From the NCBI GenBank assembly GCA_003164375.1, contig PLTE01000164.1, positions 14,028 through 21,324 on the forward strand: DNA of 7,297 bases, in the 5' to 3' direction. The DNA is from Hyphomicrobiales bacterium (GTDB lineage: Bacteria > Pseudomonadota > Alphaproteobacteria > Rhizobiales > Xanthobacteraceae). Position numbers and translations under genes: made by a program. Below are positions 1-7,143 of this stretch, in pieces. Within the stretch, counting starts at the first letter, position 1, and the number at the start of each line of letters is the position of its first letter. The notes beneath the pieces are model-generated. The model was not told where the DNA came from. It made no database searches and worked only from the letters and a program-made list of their open reading frames with translations.

Positions 1-903
1 TCCGAGGCACGCCCGGCGGCGATACGATGGCATCCTACGGTCGTCCGCTATGCTCCGGTCGTGGTGATTGTGCTGGCGCTGATCGTGATTTGGTACGTAG
101 CCGCGGTGCTGATGAACATGAACATCGTGCGCGACGCCTTCGAGCGCAACGAGACGCCCTACACCACCGAAGAATTGATTGCGGGCACGCTGAGCGCGGA
201 GCGGCCGCTGTTGCCGGCGCCGCATCAGATCGTGGAGACCTTCGTCGACGACGTCTTCGGCTGGCCGGTGACGTCGCCGCGCAGCCTCGTTTATCACAGC
301 TGGGTCACGCTGTCGGCGACCTTCGTCGGCTTCCTGATGGGCACGGCAATCGGCATTTTTCTCGCCGTCCTGATCGTACATGTGCAGAGTTTGCATAAGA
401 GTCTGCTGCCCTGGATCATTTGCTCGCAGATGGTACCGATCCTGGCCGTCGCTCCTATTGTCATCGTCGTGCTGGGCTCGATCGGACTTCGCGGGCTGCT
501 GCCAAAGGCCCTCATCTCGGCCTATTTGTGCTTTTTCCCGGTCACCATCGGCGTCGTGAAGGGACTTAACTCGCCCGATCCGATTCAGCGTGATTTGATG
601 CACACCTGGTCGGCGACGCCGGCGCAGATATTTTGGAAACTGCGCTGGCCGTCGTCGCTGCCTTTCCTGTTCACCAGTTTGAAAGTCTCGATCACGATAT
701 CGCTGATCGGCGCCATCGTCGCCGAGCTGCCTACCGGCGCGCAGGCCGGGATCGGGGCGCGGCTCCTGGCTGGCTCGTATTACGGCCAGACCGTCCAGAT
801 TTGGGCGGCGCTGGTCGCCGCATCGCTGCTCGCTGTCGGCCTCATCGGCCTGGTTAGCCTTATCGAGCGGTGGGTGGGACAGCATATGGGCGCGCGCCCA
901 TGA
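1..903 (+). CDS. ABC transporter permease, SsuC/ThiX/TauC type (5' end outside window)
   Basis: Inner-membrane permease subunit of an importer, of the binding-protein-dependent transport (BPD_transp_1) family. The frame is open from the first base and has no ATG, GTG or TTG in bases 1-60. The first membrane helix (about nt 49-117) is already preceded by coding-like basic residues, so the true start is probably upstream; GTG at 61 or 64 is possible but would begin inside the helix. Further hydrophobic segments lie near nt 301-372, 427-486, 493-561, 673-720 and 787-855. The cytoplasmic EAA-type loop that contacts the ATPase is at nt 589-663 (starts RDLMHTW, ends WPSSLP). A polar loop of roughly 60 residues, including LLPAPHQI, separates helix 1 from the core and is longer than I expect for this family. 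The stop overlaps the next start (ATGA, 900-903), which indicates translational coupling with the second permease. Substrate is inferred from neighbours only. Confidence 0.9.
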   Translation, partial: SEARPAAIRWHPTVVRYAPVVVIVLALIVIWYVAAVLMNMNIVRDAFERNETPYTTEELIAGTLSAERPLLPAPHQIVETFVDDVFGWPVTSPRSLVYHSWVTLSATFVGFLMGTAIGIFLAVLIVHVQSLHKSLLPWIICSQMVPILAVAPIVIVVLGSIGLRGLLPKALISAYLCFFPVTIGVVKGLNSPDPIQRDLMHTWSATPAQIFWKLRWPSSLPFLFTSLKVSITISLIGAIVAELPTGAQAGIGARLLAGSYYGQTVQIWAALVAASLLAVGLIGLVSLIERWVGQHMGARP

Positions 904-2024
904 CGCGCCATTATCAGCGGATCGCCTTCGCGCTGGCCGCGATCGGCACGCTCGCTGCCTTGGTCGTGCCGCTGTCGAGCGAACCGACGATCGGCCTTTT
1001 TGCCCGGCCGGCGCTGCTTGCCGCAACGTTGTTCACGGCGGCGCTTTATGCCGGCGCGGCCTGTGTATCCGTCCGTTTGTCGATTGCCGTCGCGCTCGTC
1101 GGTGTCTTGCTTGGCTGCACTGTGACGCTCGCACTCCTGCGCGACGAAACGATTGCCGGCTACGCAATCTGGGGCTTTTGGTCGGCCGTCCTGGCGAATT
1201 GGATTGCGGCGTGGCTCTGCGTTGCCCGACTGGCCGCCGTGAAGCTGCGCGACAAAATAGCCTCCCGCGCCATCGATCTTGCGATCCCACTGCTATTCGG
1301 CGCCTTCCTTTTCTATTTGTGGGAAGTTGCAGTCCGCGGCTTCGGCGTCCCGCCGGTGCTGTTTCCGCCTCCGAGCCTGATCGCCGTGCGGTTTTTCGGC
1401 TCGCTGTGGACGCTGTGGGCGGATTTCTTCCAGACTTTCATCCTCGGCGTGCTAACGGGCTATGTCATCGGTTGCGGCACAGGCTTCCTCGTCGCTATCG
1501 TCGCGCACCGCTTCACTTTTCTCGGACGCGGTCTGCTGCCGATCGGCAATTTTGTTTCCGCCTTGCCGATCGTCGGCATCGCACCGATCATGGTGATGTG
1601 GTTCGGCTTCGATTGGCCCTCGAAAGCCGCGGTCGTCGTCGTCATCACGTTTTTTCCGATGCTGGTGAACACGCTCGCGGGCCTCAACGTCGCCGGCCAT
1701 ATCGAGCGCGACCTGATGCGCTCCTATGGCGCTGCACAGCGGCAGACGCTGCAAAAACTCTATCTACCGGCGGCGATGCCGTTCATTTTCAACGCCCTGA
1801 AGATCAATTCAACGCTCGCCTTCATTGGCGCAATCGTGGCAGAATTCTTTGGCACGCCCACTGTGGGAATTGGCTTTCGCATCTCGATCGAGGCCGGTCG
1901 CATGGCGCTCGACATGGTTTGGGCCGAGATCGCGTTGGCCGCTATTGCCGGCATGGCCTTTTACGGAATTGTCGCGCTCGCCGAGCGCGCGACGACCTTC
2001 TGGCATCCATCCTACCGGACCTGA
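900..2024 (+). CDS. ABC transporter permease with extended N-terminal membrane region
   Basis: Second permease of the same importer, 374 residues from ATG 900. I chose this start because it forms an ATGA overlap with the preceding stop; a GTG at 870 in the same frame would add ten residues but overlaps the upstream gene more. The C-terminal part, from about residue 125, is a normal BPD_transp_1 permease: helices near 125-142, 177-202, 216-236, 241-260, 302-318 and 340-362, and an EAA loop at 270-294 (starts RDLMRSYGAA, ends LYLPAAMP). Family members of this kind are usually about 250-280 residues. The additional first 115 residues or so contain four likely membrane segments (about 8-25, 37-54, 60-80, 88-110) with no motif I recognise. 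It probably forms a heterodimeric channel with the first permease, since the two genes are distinct paralogues in tandem. The ligand is unknown. Confidence 0.92.
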   Translation: MTRHYQRIAFALAAIGTLAALVVPLSSEPTIGLFARPALLAATLFTAALYAGAACVSVRLSIAVALVGVLLGCTVTLALLRDETIAGYAIWGFWSAVLANWIAAWLCVARLAAVKLRDKIASRAIDLAIPLLFGAFLFYLWEVAVRGFGVPPVLFPPPSLIAVRFFGSLWTLWADFFQTFILGVLTGYVIGCGTGFLVAIVAHRFTFLGRGLLPIGNFVSALPIVGIAPIMVMWFGFDWPSKAAVVVVITFFPMLVNTLAGLNVAGHIERDLMRSYGAAQRQTLQKLYLPAAMPFIFNALKINSTLAFIGAIVAEFFGTPTVGIGFRISIEAGRMALDMVWAEIALAAIAGMAFYGIVALAERATTFWHPSYRT

Positions 2025-2046
2025 CTCGGCGGTTCGCACAGCGTCT

Positions 2047-2051
2047 AGGAG
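2047..2051 (+). promoter_or_regulatory. Ribosome binding site of the binding-protein gene
   Basis: AGGAG lies six bases before ATG 2058. It is the clearest Shine-Dalgarno site among the transport genes, fitting a binding protein made in excess over its permeases. The 33-nt gap before it shows no terminator-like structure, so the gene is probably co-transcribed with the permeases. Confidence 0.75.
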
Positions 2052-2057
2052 TTAGAC

Positions 2058-3044
2058 ATGAGAAAAATGACGATCATAGCGGCAGCCTCGGTCTTGGGGC
2101 TTTCGCTCGGTAACGCTTACGCCGCCGATCCGGTGACGATCCAGCTCAAATGGGTCGCGCAGGCTCAGTTCGCCGGTTATTTCGTCGCCAAGGACAAAGG
2201 CTTCTATAAGGACGCCGGCCTCGACGTGACGATCAATCCGGGCGGTCCGGATGTCGCCCCGCCGCAGGTGATCGCCGGAGGCGGCGCCGACGTAGTGGTC
2301 GACTGGATGCCTTCGGCGCTGGCTTCACGCGAAAAGGGCGTGTCGCTGGTCAACATCTCGCAGACCTTCAAGCATTCGGGCCTGGAGCTCGTCTGCCGCA
2401 AGGATACTGGCATCAAAACGCCGGAAGACTTCAAGGGCAAGAAGATCGGCATCTGGTACGGCGGCAACGAATATCCGTTCCTCAACTGGATGTCGAAGCT
2501 CGGCATCTCGACCGACGGCGGCCCAAATGGCGTGACCGTCATCAAACAAGGCTTCAACGTCGACCCGATCTTGCAGAAGCAGGCCGATTGCGTTTCGGCG
2601 ATGACCTACAACGAATATTGGCAGGTCATCGACGGCGGCTATAAGCCCAGCGACCTCGTGGTCTTCAATTACGAGAAGGAAGGCGTGGCGACGCTGGAGG
2701 ACGGGCTCTGGGCCATGGAACCGAAGCTGAAGGATCCGGCTTTCGTCGCCAAGCTGGCGAAGTTCGTCAAAGCTTCAGTGAAAGGCTGGGAATACGCCAA
2801 GGGGCATGAGGACGAGGCGGTGAAGATCATCCTCGCGACCGACACCACCGGTTCAAAGACCGAGAAGGACCAGAAGCGGATGATGGGCGAGGTCGGCAAG
2901 CTGCTCGATACGGGCAACGAAGAGCTCGACCCGAAAGACTATGATCGTACGGTTGGGATCCTAATGAGCGGCAAGTCCGACCCGGTGATCACCAAGAAGC
3001 CGGAAGGCGCTTGGACCCACGCTGTCTATGAAGCCATGAAATAA
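2058..3044 (+). CDS. Periplasmic substrate-binding protein, NMT1/THI5-like (ABC importer)
   Basis: Solute-binding protein, 328 residues, that would deliver ligand to the two permeases encoded just upstream. Residues 1-22 are a Sec signal peptide: basic MRK, hydrophobic core, and AYA before a likely cleavage after A22. There is no lipobox cysteine, so the mature protein should be soluble in the periplasm. The mature N-terminus reads IQLKWVAQAQFAGYFVAKDKG (in two parts: IQLKW at 28-32, then VAQAQFAGYFVAKDKG), the hallmark of the THI5/NMT1 superfamily, which includes pyrimidine-precursor binders such as ThiY. W32 and the region VVVDWMPSALAS (79-90) are likely ligand-site elements. GIWYGGNEYP (131-140) and AMTYNEYWQV (181-190) are further family-like blocks. 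The only two cysteines, C113 and C178, are both in the mature part and could form a disulfide. A heterocyclic ligand is an inference from the superfamily and from the ring-opening enzymes downstream. Relatives also carry sulfonates, taurine or riboflavin, so the family alone does not settle it. Confidence 0.92.
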   Translation: MRKMTIIAAASVLGLSLGNAYAADPVTIQLKWVAQAQFAGYFVAKDKGFYKDAGLDVTINPGGPDVAPPQVIAGGGADVVVDWMPSALASREKGVSLVNISQTFKHSGLELVCRKDTGIKTPEDFKGKKIGIWYGGNEYPFLNWMSKLGISTDGGPNGVTVIKQGFNVDPILQKQADCVSAMTYNEYWQVIDGGYKPSDLVVFNYEKEGVATLEDGLWAMEPKLKDPAFVAKLAKFVKASVKGWEYAKGHEDEAVKIILATDTTGSKTEKDQKRMMGEVGKLLDTGNEELDPKDYDRTVGILMSGKSDPVITKKPEGAWTHAVYEAMK

Positions 3045-3064
3045 CGCTGTCGCAGCGACAGCGT
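3044..3064 (+). repeat. Perfect inverted repeat at the end of the binding-protein gene
   Basis: ACGCTGTCGC and GCGACAGCGT are perfect reverse complements around a single A. In RNA this would fold as a stem of about eight to nine pairs with a small loop. It begins on the last base of the TAA stop. No T-run follows, so it is not an obvious intrinsic terminator. Protection of the upstream mRNA 3' end is a plausible role. Confidence 0.8.
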
Positions 3065-3068
3065 GGCG

Positions 3069-3098
3069 ACTGCCGGCCGTCTTGCGACGGCCGGCAGT
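3069..3098 (+). terminator. Strong GC-rich hairpin, possible partial terminator or mRNA stabiliser
   Basis: Thirteen perfectly paired bases (ACTGCCGGCCGTC with GACGGCCGGCAGT) enclose the loop TTGC. The hairpin is very stable, but only the interrupted T-rich stretch AGCTTCTGATTT follows, which is weak for a factor-independent terminator. The flanking genes are on the same strand and appear functionally linked. I therefore favour attenuation or RNA processing that keeps binding-protein transcript high and enzyme transcript lower. The hairpin is seen directly; its role is inferred. Confidence 0.6.
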
Positions 3099-3113
3099 AG
3101 CTTCTGATTTGCG

Positions 3114-3134
3114 GAGCATCGAAGGCGGATGCTC
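3114..3134 (+). repeat. Short inverted repeat just before the hyuA ribosome binding site
   Basis: GAGCATC and GATGCTC pair across the seven-base loop GAAGGCG, and a G-T wobble can extend the stem. It ends six bases before the GAGG at 3140, so it could affect ribosome access to hyuA or serve as an operator. A seven-base match is short enough to be chance. Confidence 0.45.
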
Positions 3135-3139
3135 TCTGT

Positions 3140-3143
3140 GAGG
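3140..3143 (+). promoter_or_regulatory. Ribosome binding site of hyuA
   Basis: GAGG is placed eight bases before ATG 3152. It supports that start, which also leaves only nine residues before the nucleotide-binding block beginning RIGIDTGG, as expected for this family. Confidence 0.6.
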
Positions 3144-3151
3144 CGTAAACA

Positions 3152-5236
3152 ATGACCGGGAAAGCCCCCCACCTGCGAATCGGCATCGACACGGGCGGTA
3201 CCTTCACCGATATCGTCTGCGTCGATGCCTTATCCGGCGCGATGCGCGTCACCAAAGTCGCGAGCACGCCGGCGAACCCGGCGATCGGCTTGGTGCGCGG
3301 CGTCAAATCCATTCTCGCTGACGCTTCGCTGGACGAGCTTGCCGGATTGGCCCACGGCACCACCGTTGCGACCAATGCGCTGCTGCAGGGCGAGATCGCG
3401 GGCCTCGGCCTCATCGTCACCGCCGGCTTTCGCCATATTCTCGAGATCGCGCGCCAGGCGGTGCCGGAGGGCTACGGCAATTCCTATTTTTGGGTCAAGC
3501 CGGACCGCCTCGTGCCGCTGCGTTACGTGTGCGAGGTTGGCGGACGACTGAATTTCCTGGGCGAAGAGCTGCGCCCGCTCGACGAAGCTTCCGTCCGGGC
3601 GGCGGCGCGCTTTTTCCGCCAGCAGGGGGTCGGCGTTATCGGTGTCTGTCTCATGCACTCCTACGCCAATGCCGGGCATGAACGGCGCGTCGCGGAAATT
3701 CTCGCCGAGGATTTCCCCGACAGCGTCGTGTCGCTGTCATGCGACGTGCTGCCGGAGTACCGGGAATACGAGCGCGCGGTCACGACGCTGGTGGATGCTT
3801 TCGTCAAGCCGCATATGGGCCGCTATCTGCAACGCATCAACGACGAGCTCGGTCCGGGTCTGCGCGACAAGCCGTTTCTGGTGATGCAGTCGAGCGGCGG
3901 CGTCGCCAGCCCCGATCAGGTGATGCGTAAGCCGATCACGACGGCGTTGTCAGGACCGGCGGCGGGCGCGATCGGCAGCGCGGTGATTGCGGAGATCGCC
4001 GGCTTTCCGGATCTGGTGACGCTCGACGCCGGCGGCACCTCGACTGATCTGTGTCTGATCGAAAATGCCAAGCCGAGCGTCACCAATGGCGGCGCGGTCG
4101 GACGCTTCCCGGTGCGCGTGCCGATGATCGACATCAAGACCATCGGTACCGGCGGTGGTTCGATCGCCTGGATCACGCGCGAAGGCCACCTCAAAGTCGG
4201 ACCGCGCAGCGCCGGCGCCGAACCCGGTCCGATGTGCTACCCAAACGGCGGTAACGAGCCGACGATTACGGATGCCAATCTCGTGCTGGGGCGAATTCCG
4301 CCGGCGCTGATCGGCGGCGGCATTCGCCTCAACCTCGAGCGCGCGCGCGCCGGCATTGCCGATCTCGCCACGCGGCTTCCCGGTAAGATGACGCCCGAAC
4401 AGCTCGCCGAGGGGATCATCGAGATCGCCAATTGGGACCAGGCCAACGCGATCCGGCAAATGACCATCCAGCGCGGCATCGATCCGCGCCATTTCGCGCT
4501 GCTCTCGTTCGGCGGTTCCGGTCCGGCGCAGTCTCCGGCGGTGATGGACCTGATCGGCATGAAGGCCTGCCTGGTGCCGCCTAATCCCGGCAACCTTTCG
4601 GCCTTCGGCCTCTTGGCCGTCGACTGGCGCACCGATCAGATCGTGACCAAGGTGACGCACGAAGACGCTATCGATACCGGTAGCACTGCCGAAATCTACG
4701 CGGGCCTCGAGCGCGAGGCGGTGGCGAGTTTGGAGCAGGACGGCATCGAACGCACGCGCATCCGGCTCGCGCGCGAAGCCGACGTGCGTTACGCGGGACA
4801 ATCGATGGAGGTCCGCATCCCTGCCCCGTCAGGCCAGGTCGACGCGGCGTTCATCGCCGGCACGATCGAGGCGTTTCACGCGGCCCACCTTAAGGCCTTC
4901 GGCTATAATTATGCCGGGCAGCAAAAAGTAGAGATCGTCAACTTCTGCGTCTCTGGCTTCGGCATGATCGAGCGGCCCTCGATTCCAAAACTCCCCGCCG
5001 CACATCACTTAAAGCCGCCGCGCGGCCGCCGGCCGGTCTATTTCGGCGGCTCGTATTGCGACACGCCGGTCTACGACCGATCCGCGTTGCCTTCAGGCCT
5101 TAGCCTTGATGGTCCCGCGGTGATCGAAGAATTCGGCTCGACGACGGTGATCTTCCCGGCCCAACGGGTCGACGTCGACCCGCATGGCATTTTGATCGTC
5201 CGGCGCCTGCGCGAAGCCGACGGGGCAAGCCGATGA
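3152..5236 (+). CDS. hyuA: Hydantoinase/oxoprolinase family protein, HyuA-type ATP-binding subunit
   Basis: ATP-dependent subunit of a cytoplasmic cyclic-amide hydrolase (N-methylhydantoinase/5-oxoprolinase family), 694 residues, full length for HyuA. In this family the actin/hexokinase-like fold binds ATP and phosphorylates the ring amide so that it can be hydrolysed with HyuB. Landmarks in order: phosphate loop RIGIDTGGTFTDIV (9-22), HGTTVATNALLQ (68-79), SYANAGHE (170-177), VMQSSGG (244-250), LSGPAAGAIGSA (266-277), LDAGGTSTDL (291-300), GTGGGSIAW (332-340), GPRSAGAEPGPMCY (350-363), TDANLVLGRI (373-382), SFGGSGPAQS (452-461), and the C-terminal hydantoinase A region ending with GPAVIEEFGSTTVIFP (654-669). 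Compared with the consensus I recall, SFGGSGPAQ has Q460 where GGAGPLH normally has histidine, and LDAGG has alanine where DMGG is usual. Its stop overlaps hyuB as ATGA. Some homologues (acetone or acetophenone carboxylases) are ATP-dependent carboxylases, so hydrolysis is likely but not certain. Confidence 0.93.
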   Translation: MTGKAPHLRIGIDTGGTFTDIVCVDALSGAMRVTKVASTPANPAIGLVRGVKSILADASLDELAGLAHGTTVATNALLQGEIAGLGLIVTAGFRHILEIARQAVPEGYGNSYFWVKPDRLVPLRYVCEVGGRLNFLGEELRPLDEASVRAAARFFRQQGVGVIGVCLMHSYANAGHERRVAEILAEDFPDSVVSLSCDVLPEYREYERAVTTLVDAFVKPHMGRYLQRINDELGPGLRDKPFLVMQSSGGVASPDQVMRKPITTALSGPAAGAIGSAVIAEIAGFPDLVTLDAGGTSTDLCLIENAKPSVTNGGAVGRFPVRVPMIDIKTIGTGGGSIAWITREGHLKVGPRSAGAEPGPMCYPNGGNEPTITDANLVLGRIPPALIGGGIRLNLERARAGIADLATRLPGKMTPEQLAEGIIEIANWDQANAIRQMTIQRGIDPRHFALLSFGGSGPAQSPAVMDLIGMKACLVPPNPGNLSAFGLLAVDWRTDQIVTKVTHEDAIDTGSTAEIYAGLEREAVASLEQDGIERTRIRLAREADVRYAGQSMEVRIPAPSGQVDAAFIAGTIEAFHAAHLKAFGYNYAGQQKVEIVNFCVSGFGMIERPSIPKLPAAHHLKPPRGRRPVYFGGSYCDTPVYDRSALPSGLSLDGPAVIEEFGSTTVIFPAQRVDVDPHGILIVRRLREADGASR

Positions 5237-7128
5237 ACGTGCAGCACCAAACATGGCCCTGGCCGACCGCGCCCATAGCGCGCGCCCGCGATATCGATCC
5301 CATCGTCCTGCAGATCGTCGAAGGGACGCTGAATTCGATCGAAGCGGAAATTGAATACGCCATCGAACGGACGGCGCGCTCACCGATGATCCGCGAGGCG
5401 CACGATTACCGCGTCGGCCTGTTCGACCGCTATTGCAGGAAGCTCACCGGACGCTCCTATTCGGCGATGCCGAACGCCGTGGTGCGCGACTTTCCGCCCG
5501 ACACCATGCAGCCGGGCGACGTGTTTTTGATGAACGACACCTATCTCACCGAGGGCTCGATCGGCCACCTGCCCGATCTGTGCAGCACGGTTCCGGTGTT
5601 TCACGACGGCGAGGTCGTCGCCTATATCCAGGCGTTCGGGCACCACGACGATATCGGCGGACGCGTGCCGGGCTCGATGCCGGGCACGGCCGCGACGGTG
5701 TTCGAGGAAGGCCTCGCGGTGCCGCCGATCAAGCTATTTAGCGCCGGGGTCCGCAACGACGCCGTCTTTACCATCATCAAGCGCAACACGCGCGTGCCCG
5801 ATACGCTGGCGGCGGATCTCGACAGCGAGGTGCAGGCCTGCGTGATGGGCGCACGCCGCATGGCCGAACTGTTCGAGCGCTTCGGCCGCGACACCGTGGA
5901 AGCCTGCTTTCAGGCCATCCTCGACAAATGCCGCGACATTTTTCGCCGCGAGCTGCTGCCGAAGATCGCCGATGGCGAATATCGTTGGGAGGATTACGTC
6001 GAGCACGACGGGCTGACCGACCCCAAGCTGCACAAGCTCGCGATCACGATGACCAAAGCCGCCGACCGCATCACGCTCGATTTCACCGGCACCGATCCGC
6101 AATCCGCAGGTCCCATCAACTGGCCTGCCGATTATGCCGGCGGCGCCTTCCTGATCAAATGGATCGCGCCGATCCTGCGCAATCTCGCCGACACACCCGA
6201 GCGTGCGGCCGAAATTCTCGTCAACGAGGGTGTCTGCGAAGTCTTCGACGTGATCTTTCCGCCGAAAGGCACGTTGATTACACCGGAATGGCCGGCGGCG
6301 ACCAATGCGCGATCCTTCGTGCTGCTACGCTGCCTCGGGCTCCTTGCCGGCGTGGTCGCGCAGGCGGTCGATGGACGCATGCCGGCCGATCAGGAGACCA
6401 TCCGCTATACCGGCTTCTATGGCATCGACCGCACCGGCAAATCGTTTCTTTCGCGCGAAGTCTTGGGCGGTGGCTCGGGCGGGCGCTATTACGCCGACGG
6501 CAACGACGCCATCCACATCGTGCCGGACTCACGTAATCAACCGGCTGAATTCACCGAGACGCGGTTTCCGATATTGGTCGAGAAACTTGCCTTGCGCACC
6601 GACTCCGGCGGCGCCGGCAGGCGCCGCGGCGGGCTCGGCTACGAGAAGCATTACCGCGCGCTGGTCGATTGCCGCACCATCGTCACGGCCGACCGAGTGC
6701 GGCTCGGCTGCTACGGCGTCAATGGCGGCAAGGCCGGTCTGCCGTTCTGCGTCAGCATCGACATCGAAGGCACCCCGCGCGATCTCGGCGGCCTAGTCGA
6801 CGGCGAGCCGGTGCTGGCGGGCCAGATCGTGCGCGTGCGCACCACCGGCGGCGGCGGCTGGGGCGATCCGCTTGAGCGCGAGCCCGATCTGGTGGTTCGT
6901 GACCTCATCGACGGCAAGATCTCGGCTACCGCGGCGCACGACGATTATGGCGTCGTGATCACGGCCGGCACTGACGGCGAGCCCCCGCGCGTCGATGAGC
7001 CGGCAACGCTCAAGCTTCGCGAGGAGCAACGCGCCAAACGGCCGGGCGCTCCGGCGATTATCGACCGCGGCGAAGGCTTTGAAAAAATGCTGCGTGGCGA
7101 GTTCAAGCCGTGGACCCGCTCGGCCTGA
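5233..7128 (+). CDS. hyuB: Hydantoinase B/oxoprolinase family protein, HyuB-type subunit
   Basis: Partner subunit of HyuA, 631 residues, starting in the ATGA overlap at 5233-5236, consistent with coupled, equimolar synthesis of a HyuA-HyuB complex. Family landmarks: DPIVLQIVEGTLNSIEAEI (22-40), RTARSPMIREAHDY (46-59), PGDVFLMNDTYL (94-105), GHLPDLCSTVPVF (111-123), HHDDIGGRVPGSMPG (137-151), LDFTGTDPQSAGPINWP (282-298), TDSGGAGRRRGGLGYE (456-471), TTGGGGWGDPLERE (537-550) and DDYGVVI (570-576). H112, D115 and H137 keep the spacing I recall for metal ligands in related HyuB-like subunits (caprolactamase, acetone carboxylase), so a divalent-metal site is likely; D58 may be another ligand. The usual NDPY-GGTHLPD block is altered to NDTYLTEGSIGHLPD, with Thr for Pro and about three inserted residues. 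About 55 residues follow the usual C-terminal motif and end in a basic, acidic and aromatic tail. No frameshift or internal stop is seen. Confidence 0.93.
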   Translation: MNVQHQTWPWPTAPIARARDIDPIVLQIVEGTLNSIEAEIEYAIERTARSPMIREAHDYRVGLFDRYCRKLTGRSYSAMPNAVVRDFPPDTMQPGDVFLMNDTYLTEGSIGHLPDLCSTVPVFHDGEVVAYIQAFGHHDDIGGRVPGSMPGTAATVFEEGLAVPPIKLFSAGVRNDAVFTIIKRNTRVPDTLAADLDSEVQACVMGARRMAELFERFGRDTVEACFQAILDKCRDIFRRELLPKIADGEYRWEDYVEHDGLTDPKLHKLAITMTKAADRITLDFTGTDPQSAGPINWPADYAGGAFLIKWIAPILRNLADTPERAAEILVNEGVCEVFDVIFPPKGTLITPEWPAATNARSFVLLRCLGLLAGVVAQAVDGRMPADQETIRYTGFYGIDRTGKSFLSREVLGGGSGGRYYADGNDAIHIVPDSRNQPAEFTETRFPILVEKLALRTDSGGAGRRRGGLGYEKHYRALVDCRTIVTADRVRLGCYGVNGGKAGLPFCVSIDIEGTPRDLGGLVDGEPVLAGQIVRVRTTGGGGWGDPLEREPDLVVRDLIDGKISATAAHDDYGVVITAGTDGEPPRVDEPATLKLREEQRAKRPGAPAIIDRGEGFEKMLRGEFKPWTRSA

Positions 7129-7143
7129 AGCCGACATCACAAA

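Noticed and set aside
61..66. GTG 61 or GTG 64 as the true start of the first permease
   Set aside because: Either would begin within the first membrane helix with no cytoplasmic residues, and the upstream frame is open and coding-like, so an upstream start is more likely.
27..398. Small plus-strand frame at the left edge
   Set aside because: It overlaps the first permease in another frame and has low-complexity Arg/Ala-rich content with no family resemblance.
870..899. GTG at 870 as the start of the second permease
   Set aside because: ATG at 900 gives the classical ATGA overlap seen again between hyuA and hyuB, and the ten extra residues show no conserved feature.
1178..2113. Plus-strand open frame of 311 codons overlapping the second permease and the binding-protein start
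   Set aside because: It is an arginine-rich out-of-frame translation of a clear permease gene and runs across the next gene's ribosome binding site and start.
3069..3098. Confident intrinsic terminator ending the transport operon
   Set aside because: The stem is strong but no uninterrupted T-run follows and the next same-strand genes appear functionally linked, so I kept only a lower-confidence call.
4339..4352. GC alternating run within hyuA as a possible repeat or Z-DNA site
   Set aside because: It encodes an in-frame Glu-Arg-Ala-Arg stretch of a well-conserved gene, and such short runs are common in GC-rich coding DNA.
3950..4801. Long minus-strand open frame (283 codons) opposite hyuA
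   Set aside because: It lies wholly within the well-supported hyuA frame, gives an Arg/Ala/Asp/His-rich composition typical of antisense frames in GC-rich DNA, and shows no recognisable domain.
3152..7128. Acetone or acetophenone carboxylase instead of a hydantoinase-type enzyme
   Set aside because: No additional small carboxylase subunit gene lies between or directly after the two genes, and the neighbouring ring-opening amidohydrolase favours cyclic-amide hydrolysis. It is not fully excluded.
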